This document shows, piece after piece, positions 26,323-35,680 of a stretch of 64,000 bases of DNA. The position numbers and the translations under genes are program-made. Numbering within the stretch: the first letter of the stretch is position 1; each line of letters opens with the position of its first letter. Origin of the DNA: Desmonostoc muscorum FACHB-395 (GTDB lineage Bacteria; Cyanobacteriota; Cyanobacteriia; Cyanobacteriales; Nostocaceae); contig NZ_JACJSF010000019.1 of the NCBI RefSeq assembly GCF_014698035.1, positions 1 to 64,000 on the forward strand. The letters are read 5' to 3'. The notes beneath the pieces are model-generated. The model was not told the origin of the DNA and searched no databases. It saw only the letters and a program-made list of their open reading frames with translations.

Positions 26323-27238
26323 TTATTGCATTTTTATAAGGAGGAGTAGAAAAGTTGAATTATGCTTTTAAACTTTAATTTTCTAGATATTTTTAAAGCA
26401 TCATTTTAGAATTGCCACACCAATACCAATACGGTTCAGTTAGCGCCAAAAAACTTAAACTGCGTAGGTTGGGTGGAGGAACGAAAACCAACATTTCCGG
26501 GCATTTGTTGGGTTGCTCTTTGCTTAACGCAAGCGTATTGACACCAGTACAATGGTTTTATGACTTTTGTCTGATTTTCGTTCGTACAGCGTGGCGTAGC
26601 CATACTAACTTGCGTGGTGCGCTTAGCGCAAGCGAGCTAGGCAGGGAGTGAGGAGTAGCAAGTAGGGAAAAAGCCTTTTTGAGTTTTAGTGAGTTTTTTC
26701 AAAAATTAAATCTGATTTTGAACAATATTTTCAATAAAACCCTGATAAAGCAGGCTTTTCATCCTCAGTATGTTTTCAAGCATCAAATAGGAGTCCTAGA
26801 TTTAATTTAGCTCATATACTTAGTGAAAGATTAAAACATCTACTTGTGTAGATTGGCGTGAGATACCTAGTGTAGGCTGGTTTTCTATAGGTCAACGCTG
26901 CGCTCTATCCAACATACAAATCTTCCTCATAGAATAATCAATATCTCCTGAAAATCTGTTGATTAAGTAATAACATCGAGAAACCAAATATTGATTATTC
27001 AGCGTGAATATAGAAAATTATAATTTAAAAAAATATATCAAGTGTAAATACTGAAAATCTCCATCAATTCATAAAAAATATATTGATAATTCCAAATTTA
27101 AATTTTTAGCTAACCTCGACAAATAACGTAGACAGTTGGTATTCGTTTGTGTAAATTTAGACTTTGGTAACTTCCATAAAAGAGTTATTTTGAGAGGTTT
27201 TAAATATCCTCAATAAAAAGAAAAGGAGTTTCAATCGA
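26323..27238. other. Long intergenic region with dispersed repeats
   Basis: More than 900 bases without a supported gene. A solo copy of the MITE end CAATACGGTTCAGTTA lies near 26429-26444 and a GTAGGTTGGGT repeat copy at 26463-26517. The 79-codon frame at 26412-26651 is built from these repeats and rejected. The rest (26650-27200) is AT-rich and shows nothing recognisable. Confidence 0.5.
26463..26517. repeat. Dispersed GTAGGTTGGGT repeat, second copy
   Basis: GTAGGTTGGGTGGAG at the left and TGTTGGGTTGC at the right repeat the element of 12182-12236 with a diverged centre. It follows directly after a solo CAATACGGTTCAGTTA end. Confidence 0.5.
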
Positions 27239-28057
27239 GTGTCTCAACCATATTCCAAGAAAATAGCGGGTTATGCAGTCTGTTGTATATCAGCATTAGC
27301 TGTGGTGACAGTCTCACAGATGTCCCAAGCAGATGCAGCCTCTATGACTTTCTCAGTCACAGGAACTAACTCAGCATCAAAGAATGCTCTGGCATCATCA
27401 GTTGTCTTTGATGACTTACTCAATCCAGGTAAGTTGACAGTGACTCTGACGAACATGAAAAATGTTTCAGTCCCTTCTGATGTTCTTACATCAGTCTTTT
27501 GGGACTATGCTGGATCTCCCTTAAACTTATCGTTAATTTCAGCAACAGCTGCAACGGTCACTCAAAACAACCCCTCTACCACTACAAATAATGTAAATCT
27601 TCTCAATACTCCTAATGGCAAAGAATGGGCATTTGCATCTACTACCAATTCCGCAGGACTTACTAATGGAGTAACCCAAGACTATGGTTTAGGTACTGCC
27701 GGCTTAGGTATTTTTCAAGGCATTGGTGGACAGCAGCAAGTGAATTACGGCATTATTGACGGCTACAATGCTAATGCAAATTCACCAGTCAAAGGAGGAA
27801 GTTTTGTTGACAATTCGGCCACGTTCGTTTTGTCAGGACTACCCACTAACTTTGATATAAGCAAAATTGGCAGTGTTCGCTTCCAATATGGCACCGCTTT
27901 AAGTGAGCCTAGCATTATAAAAGCACAAGGGAGTTATTATAGTCCTCCGCCTCCTCCACCTAAAAAAGTACCTGAACCTGGGACAACAGCCGCCCTTGGT
28001 TTGTTTGCAGTGGGTGCATTGAAAGTGGTGAGGAAAAAATCTTTAGTAGTAGCCTAA
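27239..28057 (+). CDS. PEP-CTERM sorting-domain exported protein
   Basis: A 272-residue secreted protein. A signal peptide (AGYAVCCISALAVVTVSQMS, cleavage near ADAA) is followed by a beta-rich, Asn/Thr-rich body (MTFSVTGTNSASKNALASSV) of unknown function. Near the C-terminus a proline stretch (SPPPPPPKK) leads to VPEPGTTAALGLFAVGALKV and RKK: the PEP-CTERM signal of motif, hydrophobic helix and basic end. In other bacteria such proteins are sorted by an exosortase and become surface or exopolysaccharide-associated. The start is GTG at 27239 preceded by AAAGGAG. It is monocistronic. Confidence 0.87.
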   Translation: MSQPYSKKIAGYAVCCISALAVVTVSQMSQADAASMTFSVTGTNSASKNALASSVVFDDLLNPGKLTVTLTNMKNVSVPSDVLTSVFWDYAGSPLNLSLISATAATVTQNNPSTTTNNVNLLNTPNGKEWAFASTTNSAGLTNGVTQDYGLGTAGLGIFQGIGGQQQVNYGIIDGYNANANSPVKGGSFVDNSATFVLSGLPTNFDISKIGSVRFQYGTALSEPSIIKAQGSYYSPPPPPPKKVPEPGTTAALGLFAVGALKVVRKKSLVVA

Positions 28058-28430
28058 GTGACAGTTTTCTAGCTGTCAGCACCGAGAAACACCAGATACT
28101 TCCATAAAAGGAAATACTGTTTTTTTAGAAAATCAAGTGTGCATACCCTATATTCTGTAAAAATTGATTAAGTACAACATGGTGTAAATAGGCTAATAAT
28201 GATAAATCGTTGCAAAGCTTGCATTGTTTCTAGGCTTTTCAACGATTTTTCGTTTTGCATAGTTCTGCACAAAACGCTCACTAAATGTAGCAGATATCAA
28301 AGGAACTCAGCGAAACCAATAACTGAATTTAGTTAGACACTTCTGAAAGTAAAGTCAAAACGGCATAGAACACCTACAGCCAGTTGCAACGTTCTAAAAT
28401 TAAAAAGTATTAAATCAAGTTGAGGACATT
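28058..28430. other. Intergenic region with terminator upstream of grxC
   Basis: No gene. It holds a terminator-like hairpin at 28204-28252 and a second small hairpin CGTTTTG/CAAAACG (about 28251-28276). The grxC promoter should lie within 28280-28420 but is not distinguishable. Confidence 0.45.
28204..28252 (+). terminator. Terminator-like hairpin after the PEP-CTERM gene
   Basis: AAATCGTTG (28204-28212) pairs with CAACGATTT (28240-28248), with further AAGC/GCTT pairing inside, and is followed by TTTT. It lies 147 bases after the PEP-CTERM stop. Confidence 0.6.
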
Positions 28431-28694
28431 ATGGCTGCAAAAGTAGAAATTTACACTTGGAGGACTTGCCCGTTTTGTATCCGTGCCAAAAGTTTGCTGA
28501 AGAGTAAGGGTGTTGAATTTACAGAATACAGCATTGACGGAGATGAGGCAGCCAGAAATAAAATGGCTCAAAGGGCAAATGGAAGGCGCTCTTTACCGCA
28601 AATTTTCATCAATGATGACCATATTGGTGGTTGTGATGACATCCACGCTTTAGACAGTCAAGGCAAGCTAGATGAGCTACTAACTTCCGTGTAA
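28431..28694 (+). CDS. grxC: Glutaredoxin 3
   Basis: An 87-residue dithiol glutaredoxin reducing protein disulfides with glutathione. WRTCPFCIRAK gives the active site CPFC (Cys 13 and 16). RRSLPQIFINDDHIGGCDD carries the cis-proline and glutathione-binding GG motif. Length is normal. GAGG before the ATG supports the start. The gene lies 212 bases upstream of gshB on the same strand, so a glutathione-use protein sits next to glutathione synthesis. Confidence 0.94.
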   Translation: MAAKVEIYTWRTCPFCIRAKSLLKSKGVEFTEYSIDGDEAARNKMAQRANGRRSLPQIFINDDHIGGCDDIHALDSQGKLDELLTSV

Positions 28695-28906
28695 GTCTAG
28701 AAGATATTGCACTAGCGACAAGCCACTGCAAATTACACGGCAGTCACTACAACTCTGTTTACGAAATTTTTCTCGCAAAAGTATCTGTCCACAAGATTTT
28801 ACCCTCCAGTTCCTACTCAGCAGTACAGATGTACATCAATTAGTAAGATCATCAAGAGATAATAATTGAACAACCATTTAATTTCTTGGTGATTGAGGTA
28901 TAAAGG

Positions 28907-29872
28907 GTGAAACTGGCTTTTATCATTGATCCGATCCATCTGCTTGACCCGTGTCATGATACCAGCATTGCCCTGATCGAAGCAGCGCAAATCCTGGGAC
29001 ACGAAGTTTGGATAACTCAAGCAAACCTGCTGAGTGTGGTGGAGGGCAAAGCTTGGGCTGTCCTACAGCGAGTTGAACTTGTACCAGTACAGTTGGTGGA
29101 GAGACGCTGGATAGCGGCGAATCCTTGGTATAAATTAAGTGATTCCTCCTTAACTTCTTTAGAGACAATGGATGCCGTATTTATGCGGACAGATCCACCC
29201 GTCAATGATTCCTACCTTTATGCCACCTACATTCTGGATTATGTTGATCAAAATAAAACTCTGCTGATTAACAGTCCTAGCGGCATTCGAGGGGCAAATG
29301 AAAAAATGTATGCCCTCCAGTTTACCAAAGCGATTCCAGAAACAATTGTCAGTGCTGATAAGCAGTTTATTCGGCAATTTGTCGAAGCAAAGGGGGCAAC
29401 TGTTCTCAAACCACTAGGAAACAAAGCCGGGGAAGGAATTTTATTTTTGCAATCGAGCGATCGCAATTTTAACTCTATTGTCGAACTCAGTACCCTCCAA
29501 GGTCGAGTTCCAGTAATGGTACAAACCTATCTACCGGAGGCAAAAGAAGGAGATAAACGCATTATCCTGCTCAATGGCGAACCGATTGGTGCGCTCAATC
29601 GCCTCTCTAGCGGAAGTGACTTTCGCAATAATATGGCAACTGGTGGTACAGTCGCTCAAACTGAAATTACCCCAAGAGAACATGAAATTTGTACCCAAGT
29701 AGCCGAACGCTTACGCCAAGACGGTTTAATTTTTGTGGGTATAGATATTATTGGTGGCTACTTAACTGAAGTTAACGTCACCAGTCCTACGGGAATTCGT
29801 GAAATTGATCGTCTAGATGGTACTCACCTTGGTTATCAGGTTATTCAATGGATTGAACAGTCATTGAATTGA
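28907..29872 (+). CDS. gshB: Glutathione synthetase
   Basis: A 321-residue ATP-grasp ligase joining gamma-glutamylcysteine to glycine. LAFIIDPIHLLDPCHDTSIA is the prokaryotic GshB N-terminus, MRTDPPVNDSYLYATYILD the substrate segment, and VLKPLGNKAGEGILFL plus INVTSPTG-like EVNVTSPTGIREID the ATP-grasp motifs. The start is GTG at 28907, preceded by GAGG at about ten bases. It is followed by a strong terminator. Confidence 0.95.
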   Translation: MKLAFIIDPIHLLDPCHDTSIALIEAAQILGHEVWITQANLLSVVEGKAWAVLQRVELVPVQLVERRWIAANPWYKLSDSSLTSLETMDAVFMRTDPPVNDSYLYATYILDYVDQNKTLLINSPSGIRGANEKMYALQFTKAIPETIVSADKQFIRQFVEAKGATVLKPLGNKAGEGILFLQSSDRNFNSIVELSTLQGRVPVMVQTYLPEAKEGDKRIILLNGEPIGALNRLSSGSDFRNNMATGGTVAQTEITPREHEICTQVAERLRQDGLIFVGIDIIGGYLTEVNVTSPTGIREIDRLDGTHLGYQVIQWIEQSLN

Positions 29873-29888
29873 AGGAGGCAGGAAGAGT

Positions 29889-29920
29889 AAATCAGCAGGG
29901 GTCAAATCCCCTGCTGATTT
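29889..29920 (+). terminator. Terminator hairpin after gshB
   Basis: A perfect 13-bp stem, AAATCAGCAGGGG (29889-29901) with CCCCTGCTGATTT (29908-29920), and a 6-base loop. The U-run is only TTT, but position 17 bases after the gshB stop supports a terminator role. Confidence 0.7.
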
Positions 29921-30454
29921 GAAGCCACTGAACTAGAGTTAAGTCAAAGTCTTATCTACTACTAAAAAATAGAATTACTTCGGGTGCTTGCGTTGGCAAC
30001 TCACCCACGCAGCTTTGTTTATAAAGAATATAAGTTTAATAATCACGGTGGTAGATGTAACAATGTCTACGCCTGGATTTCTCACTTGTGAGAAATCCAA
30101 GGGGTGTGGGAGGATGAGGAAGAAGTCTTACCCCCCACACTCCCCACACTCCCTCTGCCTACACTATGCGTGAGAAATCCGGGTACGACGGGCTACATTT
30201 AAACATTTCTAGTTGGCCAGGTCTTCTGATTTATTTGTTCCAAAAGCAAAGCTAGACATGGGAGCCAGCAGAACCCTGCCCAAGTTAATTTTATAAGTAG
30301 CGTTAACAAATTTCTTTACCAATTAGCAAAATTAGGGATGGCAACGGATTGCTTATCCCTGCTTTTGGTAAACCCTGAAACTAACAGATTTTATACAGCA
30401 CTCAGCCTAACCTGAGACTGCTAATTTAATCTAAAATCTCAAATCCAAAATCTT
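29921..30454. other. Convergent intergenic region between gshB and ftsZ
   Basis: No gene. A perfect 11-bp palindrome GGATTTCTCAC/GTGAGAAATCC with a 2-base loop lies at 30075-30098, and its right arm recurs at 30170-30180, so the intervening pyrimidine-rich DNA is flanked by copies. The 61-codon frame at 29988-30173 runs through this repeat and is rejected. Confidence 0.5.
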
Positions 30455-31777
30455 TTAATTCCGTGGTCTTTGTCGGTTTCTCAAGAAGTCAGGTATATCC
30501 AATCCAGGTTTTTCTTTTGGTTCTGGAGTTGGAGTTGGAGTTGAACTTGGAGTTGAGGTTGGAGTTGAGGTTGGGGGATTAACTGCGGGTTGTTGTGTTG
30601 TTGGCCGCTTGGAGGTATTAGGTGCGACTCGAACGCTAGCTACGCTTTGTTGTACCGCAGCTTGCACTTCACCTGTAAACCCGGTGGCAATTACAGTAAT
30701 TCTGACCTCACCTTGGAGTCTGTCATCAATTACAGCCCCAAAAATAATATTGGCGTTGGGATCAACTACTTCATAGATTGCTTCTGCGGCTGCATTCACT
30801 TCATGTAAAGTAAGATCAGTACCACCTGTAATATTAAAGACAACTCCTCTAGCACCTTCAATAGAACATTCTAGTAATGGTGAAGAAATAGCTGCGATCG
30901 CAGCTTCTCTGGCTCTAGATTTTCCAGAACTAACGCCAATACCCATCAATGCCGATCCCGCATCTGCCATCACAGCCCGGACATCAGCAAAGTCAACATT
31001 TACCAAACCGGGAATCGTTATGATATCAGAAATACCTTGTACCCCTTGACGCAGCACATCATCTGCATAGCGAAAAGCTTCTTGCACAGGTGTTTGTTCG
31101 GGGATCACTTCCAGCAATTTGTTGTTGGGAATAATGATCAGTGTATCTACTCTACTTTTTAGTCCTTCAATCCCTTGTTCCGCTTGGCTGGTGCGGCGGC
31201 GACCCTCAAAAACGAATGGACGTGTGACTACACCAACAGTGAGAGCGCCCATTTCTTTGGCTACTTCTGCCACGATTGGGGCTGCACCTGTTCCAGTACC
31301 ACCGCCCATACCAGCGGTTATAAATACTAGGTCTGCACCCTCTAAAGCTGTAGCAATTTCGTCTCGTGATTCCTCAGCTGCCTTTTGACCAATTGCAGGA
31401 TTACCACCTGCTCCTAAGCCCCGCGTTAGCTTTTGTCCAATTTGCAATCTACTGGGAGCGCCTGCCAGAGTTAAAGCTTGGGCATCAGTATTGATTGACC
31501 AAAACTCTACACCAGAGACATCAGATTCGATCATGCGGTTAACGGCATTGCCACCGCCGCCACCGACACCAATCACTTTGATGTTGGCAACCCGACCAGG
31601 AACAATTTCCCCAATGCGGCTATTTTCCGTAAAAATTTTCTTATTATCGTGATTTTGTCCGAAGTTCATCCCAGAGTTATTAAAGGGATTGGTCGAGTTA
31701 ACTGCCAGAGAAAACCCAGGCTGTCCCGGTGATTGGGAATTTTTATAGGTGAGTCCTTGGTTATTATCAAGTGTCAT
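30455..31777 (-). CDS. ftsZ: Cell division protein FtsZ
   Basis: A 440-residue tubulin-like GTPase that forms the division ring. The GTP-binding GGGTGTG lies at residues 158-164, preceded by [29 protein letters not shown] and the C-terminal FtsZ domain follow. A 60-residue N-terminal extension rich in Asn and Gly precedes the core, as is usual in filamentous cyanobacteria. A Pro/Thr/Ser linker (repeated [14 protein letters not shown]) leads to the conserved end peptide [11 protein letters not shown] (425-435). ftsQ lies 900 bases upstream on the same strand. Confidence 0.97.
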   Translation of the reverse strand: MTLDNNQGLTYKNSQSPGQPGFSLAVNSTNPFNNSGMNFGQNHDNKKIFTENSRIGEIVPGRVANIKVIGVGGGGGNAVNRMIESDVSGVEFWSINTDAQALTLAGAPSRLQIGQKLTRGLGAGGNPAIGQKAAEESRDEIATALEGADLVFITAGMGGGTGTGAAPIVAEVAKEMGALTVGVVTRPFVFEGRRRTSQAEQGIEGLKSRVDTLIIIPNNKLLEVIPEQTPVQEAFRYADDVLRQGVQGISDIITIPGLVNVDFADVRAVMADAGSALMGIGVSSGKSRAREAAIAAISSPLLECSIEGARGVVFNITGGTDLTLHEVNAAAEAIYEVVDPNANIIFGAVIDDRLQGEVRITVIATGFTGEVQAAVQQSVASVRVAPNTSKRPTTQQPAVNPPTSTPTSTPSSTPTPTPEPKEKPGLDIPDFLRNRQRPRN

Positions 31778-31831
31778 TGGATTTGTGAGAGGGTAGATAA
31801 ACGACTTTTCCAGGTGCTATTCACTTAAGAG

Positions 31832-32122
31832 TCAACTATAGTTTGACACTGCCACAATACTATGGCACTGTTCTTTATTGTTTTCACTACTGCCAAGCCT
31901 AACAGAATTGGCGGTATGAAAATTTGCTATGAGATCAGCTTTTAATGCAGCCGATCGCACAGCCAATTCTAGAGAAGTATACCTATATTTATCCAAAAGT
32001 GACCTGTATAACTTCAACCAGACATTAATCTCTTCATTCTTCTCATCGGAGAACATAACTTCTAAAGACACACTACAGCGCATCTTATCTGCCTCAATAA
32101 TATTGTTAATAGGTTTCACCAT
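31832..32122 (-). CDS. Possible small protein between ftsQ and ftsZ
   Basis: An open frame of 96 codons from the ATG at 32122 (TTG at 32149 also possible). It begins MVKPINNIIEADKMRCSVSL and includes WLKLYRSLLDKYRYTSLELA, predicted mostly helical. I do not recognise it. It lies between ftsQ and ftsZ in the same direction. An overlapping frame on the plus strand (31929-32177) is less protein-like. No clear ribosome-binding site is present, so it may be spurious. Confidence 0.3.
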   Translation of the reverse strand: MVKPINNIIEADKMRCSVSLEVMFSDEKNEEINVWLKLYRSLLDKYRYTSLELAVRSAALKADLIANFHTANSVRLGSSENNKEQCHSIVAVSNYS

Positions 32123-32149
32123 TGGGGATAATTGCAACTTTAGACACAA

Positions 32150-32675
32150 AATTTACCTGATACTTACTTATTCTTAAGGTTGAAGTAAGCAAGAATTTAC
32201 TTGTCAGACTATACCTGATTAATTTGTTGTTTGGGGAGTCTTAATGGACACTTTGTTGGAGCAATAGTCTATCTTACGAGAACCCTCACTAGTGTGGTCA
32301 ACAAATCAAGATTTCCCTGGAGGTTTCGTAACCCAATTAAGAAATATGGTACAGAATAGTCCAAACTGATTGCCCAAAAGTAGCCTTTACGCAACCTTTG
32401 GTAGTACTTTAAGTTACAGATTTGAACTTCAGTAAACTGTCTTTGGAAGTATCCTCAACAGACCAAAGTTATATTGTCAGACATCTTGCACCCTAATGTT
32501 AGGGTAACAATTTGAGAGTGTTTTACTCACAAGAGAGATTTCATGATTGATCTTCTCATTTTAATTAGAAGTTAATGCCGATTTTCGCGCAGTTGCTGGA
32601 AAACTGAAAATAATAAATATATTTATCAGCATAAAGCTTCTTAATTTACTAAGAGCTATCAATACATTAAACACG
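32150..32675. other. Intergenic region between ftsQ and the small frame
   Basis: No gene, terminator or repeat recognised. It probably contains the ftsZ promoter region, since ftsZ is separated from ftsQ by about 900 bases. Confidence 0.4.
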
Positions 32676-33530
32676 CTAGATATTTTTAGGGTTTTTGGGA
32701 GTTAATTTTTGGTCTTTTTGGTTCATTTGTACTAAGGGAAAATCGGGATTTTTCAGATCAATATACTCTATTTGACCAGAATCGAGTTTCGCTGATAAAT
32801 GACGCATTTGGGCGAGTACCTTAATTTGTTCAGACAACAGAGTACCTGGAACGCCAAGATGCACATTTCCTAGTTCTGTTTTCAAAATTAAATTCGCTGG
32901 ATTTTGGCAATCAATTTCCACTACTTTCACAGTACTTTGGCTGATAGCTTGATGAATTTGAGCCCAGTTGAGACAGTATTGTTTGGGCGATCCAATTACT
33001 CTGAGATTGGGTAATTTTCTAGTGGGATTCAGTGATGTGTATTTTTCTAAAGGTATCCAGGCCCCACTTGCATCTAGTAAGCCGATTGTGACTTTTTTAT
33101 TGCCAGTACCCTGATTTGCCCCACTTGCTGTTTGAGTCATTGCGACAGGGACTCGTTCTTGGATTTCGATGTTTAATCCGGGAGGAAACAGGCGACGTCT
33201 GACGATCGCTTGGGCAATAGTTGGTTGTTTTTTCAAAGAGTTTGCGATCGCTGCTGGTTCAATCCGCCACAAAGATTGGGGGTAAGATAGCACTAATAGG
33301 GATTGAGTTGTCTCATCTGAGAGTAATTGATTGCCTGATTTCATCACTACTTGTTTGGGAGTTTTTAACACCCATACTGGTTGAACTGCTACCCACAGCA
33401 ATCCACCCGCCAAACCGGTAATGGCAAAGGTTCGCCAAATAGCTTGAATAATTCTCATCTGCCGTCGCCGACGTAATTTTTTACGACGCTGGGCAAGATC
33501 CGTGCGGGAAACTGATATTATGCCAGCCAT
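32676..33530 (-). CDS. ftsQ: Cell division protein FtsQ
   Basis: A 284-residue bitopic division protein linking early and late divisome parts. A basic cytoplasmic start (RRKKLRRRRQMR) precedes one membrane helix (about 34-53, TFAITGLAGGLLWVAVQPVW), then a POTRA domain (VMKSGNQLLSDETTQSLLVL, then QPTIAQAIVRRRLFPPGLNI) and the FtsQ beta domain (LLDASGAWIPLEKY). Sequence similarity within FtsQ is low, but domain order and linkage to ftsZ make the call firm. Confidence 0.9.
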   Translation of the reverse strand: MAGIISVSRTDLAQRRKKLRRRRQMRIIQAIWRTFAITGLAGGLLWVAVQPVWVLKTPKQVVMKSGNQLLSDETTQSLLVLSYPQSLWRIEPAAIANSLKKQPTIAQAIVRRRLFPPGLNIEIQERVPVAMTQTASGANQGTGNKKVTIGLLDASGAWIPLEKYTSLNPTRKLPNLRVIGSPKQYCLNWAQIHQAISQSTVKVVEIDCQNPANLILKTELGNVHLGVPGTLLSEQIKVLAQMRHLSAKLDSGQIEYIDLKNPDFPLVQMNQKDQKLTPKNPKNI

Positions 33531-34232
33531 TCAAACCCCTTTCTGGTTACAATCCAAATTCCTTGACGCGCTTGTATCATTATTAATTTCAGTAAACACT
33601 GTCGGCATCTGTTAGCCGCTCTCCTCAAGACTTTTTTTATTTTTAGTAACACTTTACAGTAAGTACACAACGAACGTAGTCTCTAGTCATGCTTCCTATT
33701 AAAGTTTCCGGTGTCCATTCTTAACTCACTGTTGTCTTTTTGACAAGGGACATAAAACATTTTTTCTTTAAAGATTACAAAATCTTAATTTAAATATTTC
33801 TGATTTTGTTTTATTGACAAATAGAATGTGAAGTGATAAATAAGTCTTCCTTTATCTCTGTATAGATTGCTATAATTCATACTAGTCATGTCTCATCAAC
33901 TATACAAACAGGGAATAATATAATCGAGTAGCTTTTTTTACTGATTAACTCCGTCATCAAGGTTTGTGTCAGGTCAAAGAAAAGCTATGAGATTGTCAAA
34001 ACCTCAATAGTAGGTGTAAAAAGGACAGATATGTTTAAGGTTATTAGGGTCAATTAAATCTCTATCATACTACTGACAGATACTGACAGTGATCCTGTAA
34101 TAAGTGCTGTCTTTTGCAAGACACTACCAACTTGCAAATTAAGTGTGTGCCTACATCAAAGTTAGAGATTGTTTGTATAAAAAATACGAGTTAACTGCAT
34201 CTACACACGCGTCTACATACACCTATACATAC
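33531..34232. other. Intergenic region between ftsQ and the ATPase-STAND pair
   Basis: About 700 AT-rich bases between divergent genes. No gene, tRNA or strong hairpin is visible. Near 34195-34232 a degenerate TACA/CTACA series directly precedes the ATG of the ATPase gene. Promoters for both directions must lie here. Confidence 0.45.
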
Positions 34233-35564
34233 ATGAAAACGACATTCAATTTGTCACGTTTTTATAAAGCATGTAACCCAAGCTACACGCTTAATATAAG
34301 CAACGTGTTAGATCGCCAGTATTACATAGATTTTGCTGATGTCCGTGGTTGTAAGATTGTCGAAGAATTGCAACGGACTATAGTTCGGATTTCTCCTGAT
34401 GAGCCAACCTGTCAGTTATTTACGGGTCACATTGGCTGCGGTAAATCAACGGAATTGCAGCGCCTCAAAACAGAACTAGAACTGGCAGGATTTCATGTGG
34501 TTTATTTTGAGTCCAGTCAAGACTTAGACATGGCGGATATTGATATCAGCGATATTTTGCTGAGTGTAGCCCGTCAAGTCAGTGCCAGTTTAGAAGGCAT
34601 TAACATCAAACTCAAAGGTGGTTACTTTACCAATTTGTTTAAAGAAGTAGGCGATTTTCTACAAAGCCCCATAGAGCTTTCTGGACAAGCAGAATTATCC
34701 TTGGGTATTGCCAAAATTACCGCCAAAACCAAAGATAGCACTCAGATGCGGAATCAACTGAGGCAATATTTGGAACCACGTACCAATAGTATTTTGCAAG
34801 CGATTAACGAAGAAATTTTAGAAAGGGCTATTGAACAGTTAAAGCTGCGGGGTCAAAAAGGACTGGTAGTGATCGTAGATAATTTGGATCGAGTCGATAT
34901 GCGTCCCTTAGCATCGGGGCGATCGCAACCAGAATATCTCTTTATCGACCGAGGCGAACAGCTACGCCGACTCAAATGCCATCTAGTTTACACAATTCCC
35001 CTAACACTAATTTTCTCCAATGAGTATGAAACACTAAAAAATCGCCTGGGGGGAGGTATTGCACCAAAAGTACTGCCGATGGTATTAGTGCGGCAAAGAG
35101 ATGGCAGTGATTACGAACCAGGGATGTCACTAGTACGCCAGTTAGTCTTAGCAAGAGCTTTTCCAGAAGTTTCTTTGAATGAAAGGCTTTTATTAATTAC
35201 AGAATTATTCGATCATTCCCAAACCTTGGATCGGATATGTCGCGTTAGCGGTGGCCACATTCGTAACTTATTGGGTTTACTTTATAGCTGCCTGCAACGA
35301 CAAGATCCACCTTTTTCTAGAGAATGCTTAGAAGCTGTGATTAAAGACTACCGAGACGATCTGCTATTAGCTATTGATGAATCCCAGTGGGAATTATTGT
35401 TTGAAGTAGTGCAACAACAGAGAGTTAAAGGTGAGTCTGACTATCAAAGCTTATTACGAAGTATGTATTTGTTCGAATATCGTGACCCTCTGGGGCGCTG
35501 GTTTGGCATCAGTCCAGCCCTAGCAGAAACAGAAAAAGTTTTAGCTTGGCAACAAAACAAGTAA
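34233..35564 (+). CDS. P-loop ATPase, partner of the downstream STAND-WD40 protein
   Basis: A 443-residue soluble ATPase with STAND/AAA-type features. Walker A is FTGHIGCGKSTEL (about residues 63-75) and Walker B GLVVIVDNLDRVD (about 210-222), followed by a sensor-like HLVYTIPLTL. A helical C-terminal part includes ICRVSGGHIRNLLGLLYSCL, typical of the helical lid. No membrane segment or known effector is visible. The frame opens at a GTG at 34143, but those 30 codons look like repeat DNA, so I start at the ATG at 34233, which lacks a clear ribosome-binding site. It lies 116 bases upstream of the 1682-residue protein, likely in one transcript. Function unknown; a regulated switch partner is inferred. 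Confidence 0.8.
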   Translation: MKTTFNLSRFYKACNPSYTLNISNVLDRQYYIDFADVRGCKIVEELQRTIVRISPDEPTCQLFTGHIGCGKSTELQRLKTELELAGFHVVYFESSQDLDMADIDISDILLSVARQVSASLEGINIKLKGGYFTNLFKEVGDFLQSPIELSGQAELSLGIAKITAKTKDSTQMRNQLRQYLEPRTNSILQAINEEILERAIEQLKLRGQKGLVVIVDNLDRVDMRPLASGRSQPEYLFIDRGEQLRRLKCHLVYTIPLTLIFSNEYETLKNRLGGGIAPKVLPMVLVRQRDGSDYEPGMSLVRQLVLARAFPEVSLNERLLLITELFDHSQTLDRICRVSGGHIRNLLGLLYSCLQRQDPPFSRECLEAVIKDYRDDLLLAIDESQWELLFEVVQQQRVKGESDYQSLLRSMYLFEYRDPLGRWFGISPALAETEKVLAWQQNK

Positions 35565-35623
35565 TAGTGCTGGGTAAGTTAATAGTCATTAGTCCTTTGT
35601 CCTTGGCCATTGGACTAATAACT

Positions 35624-35675
35624 AATGCCCAATGCCTAATGCCCAATGCCCCATGCCCCATGCCCAATGCCCAAT
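35624..35675. repeat. Heptanucleotide tandem repeat AATGCCC
   Basis: About seven copies of AATGCCC and variants (AATGCCT, CATGCCC) fill the gap between the ATPase gene and the 1682-residue gene, ending six bases before the latter's ATG at 35681. Confidence 0.8.
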
Positions 35676-35680
35676 AACAA

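Noticed and set aside
26412..26651. 79-codon plus-strand frame
   Set aside because: Built from two dispersed repeats (CAATACGGTTCAGTTA and GTAGGTTGGGT), so not a real gene.
29988..30173. 61-codon plus-strand frame after gshB
   Set aside because: Passes through a palindrome and a CCCACACT-rich simple stretch; no protein character.
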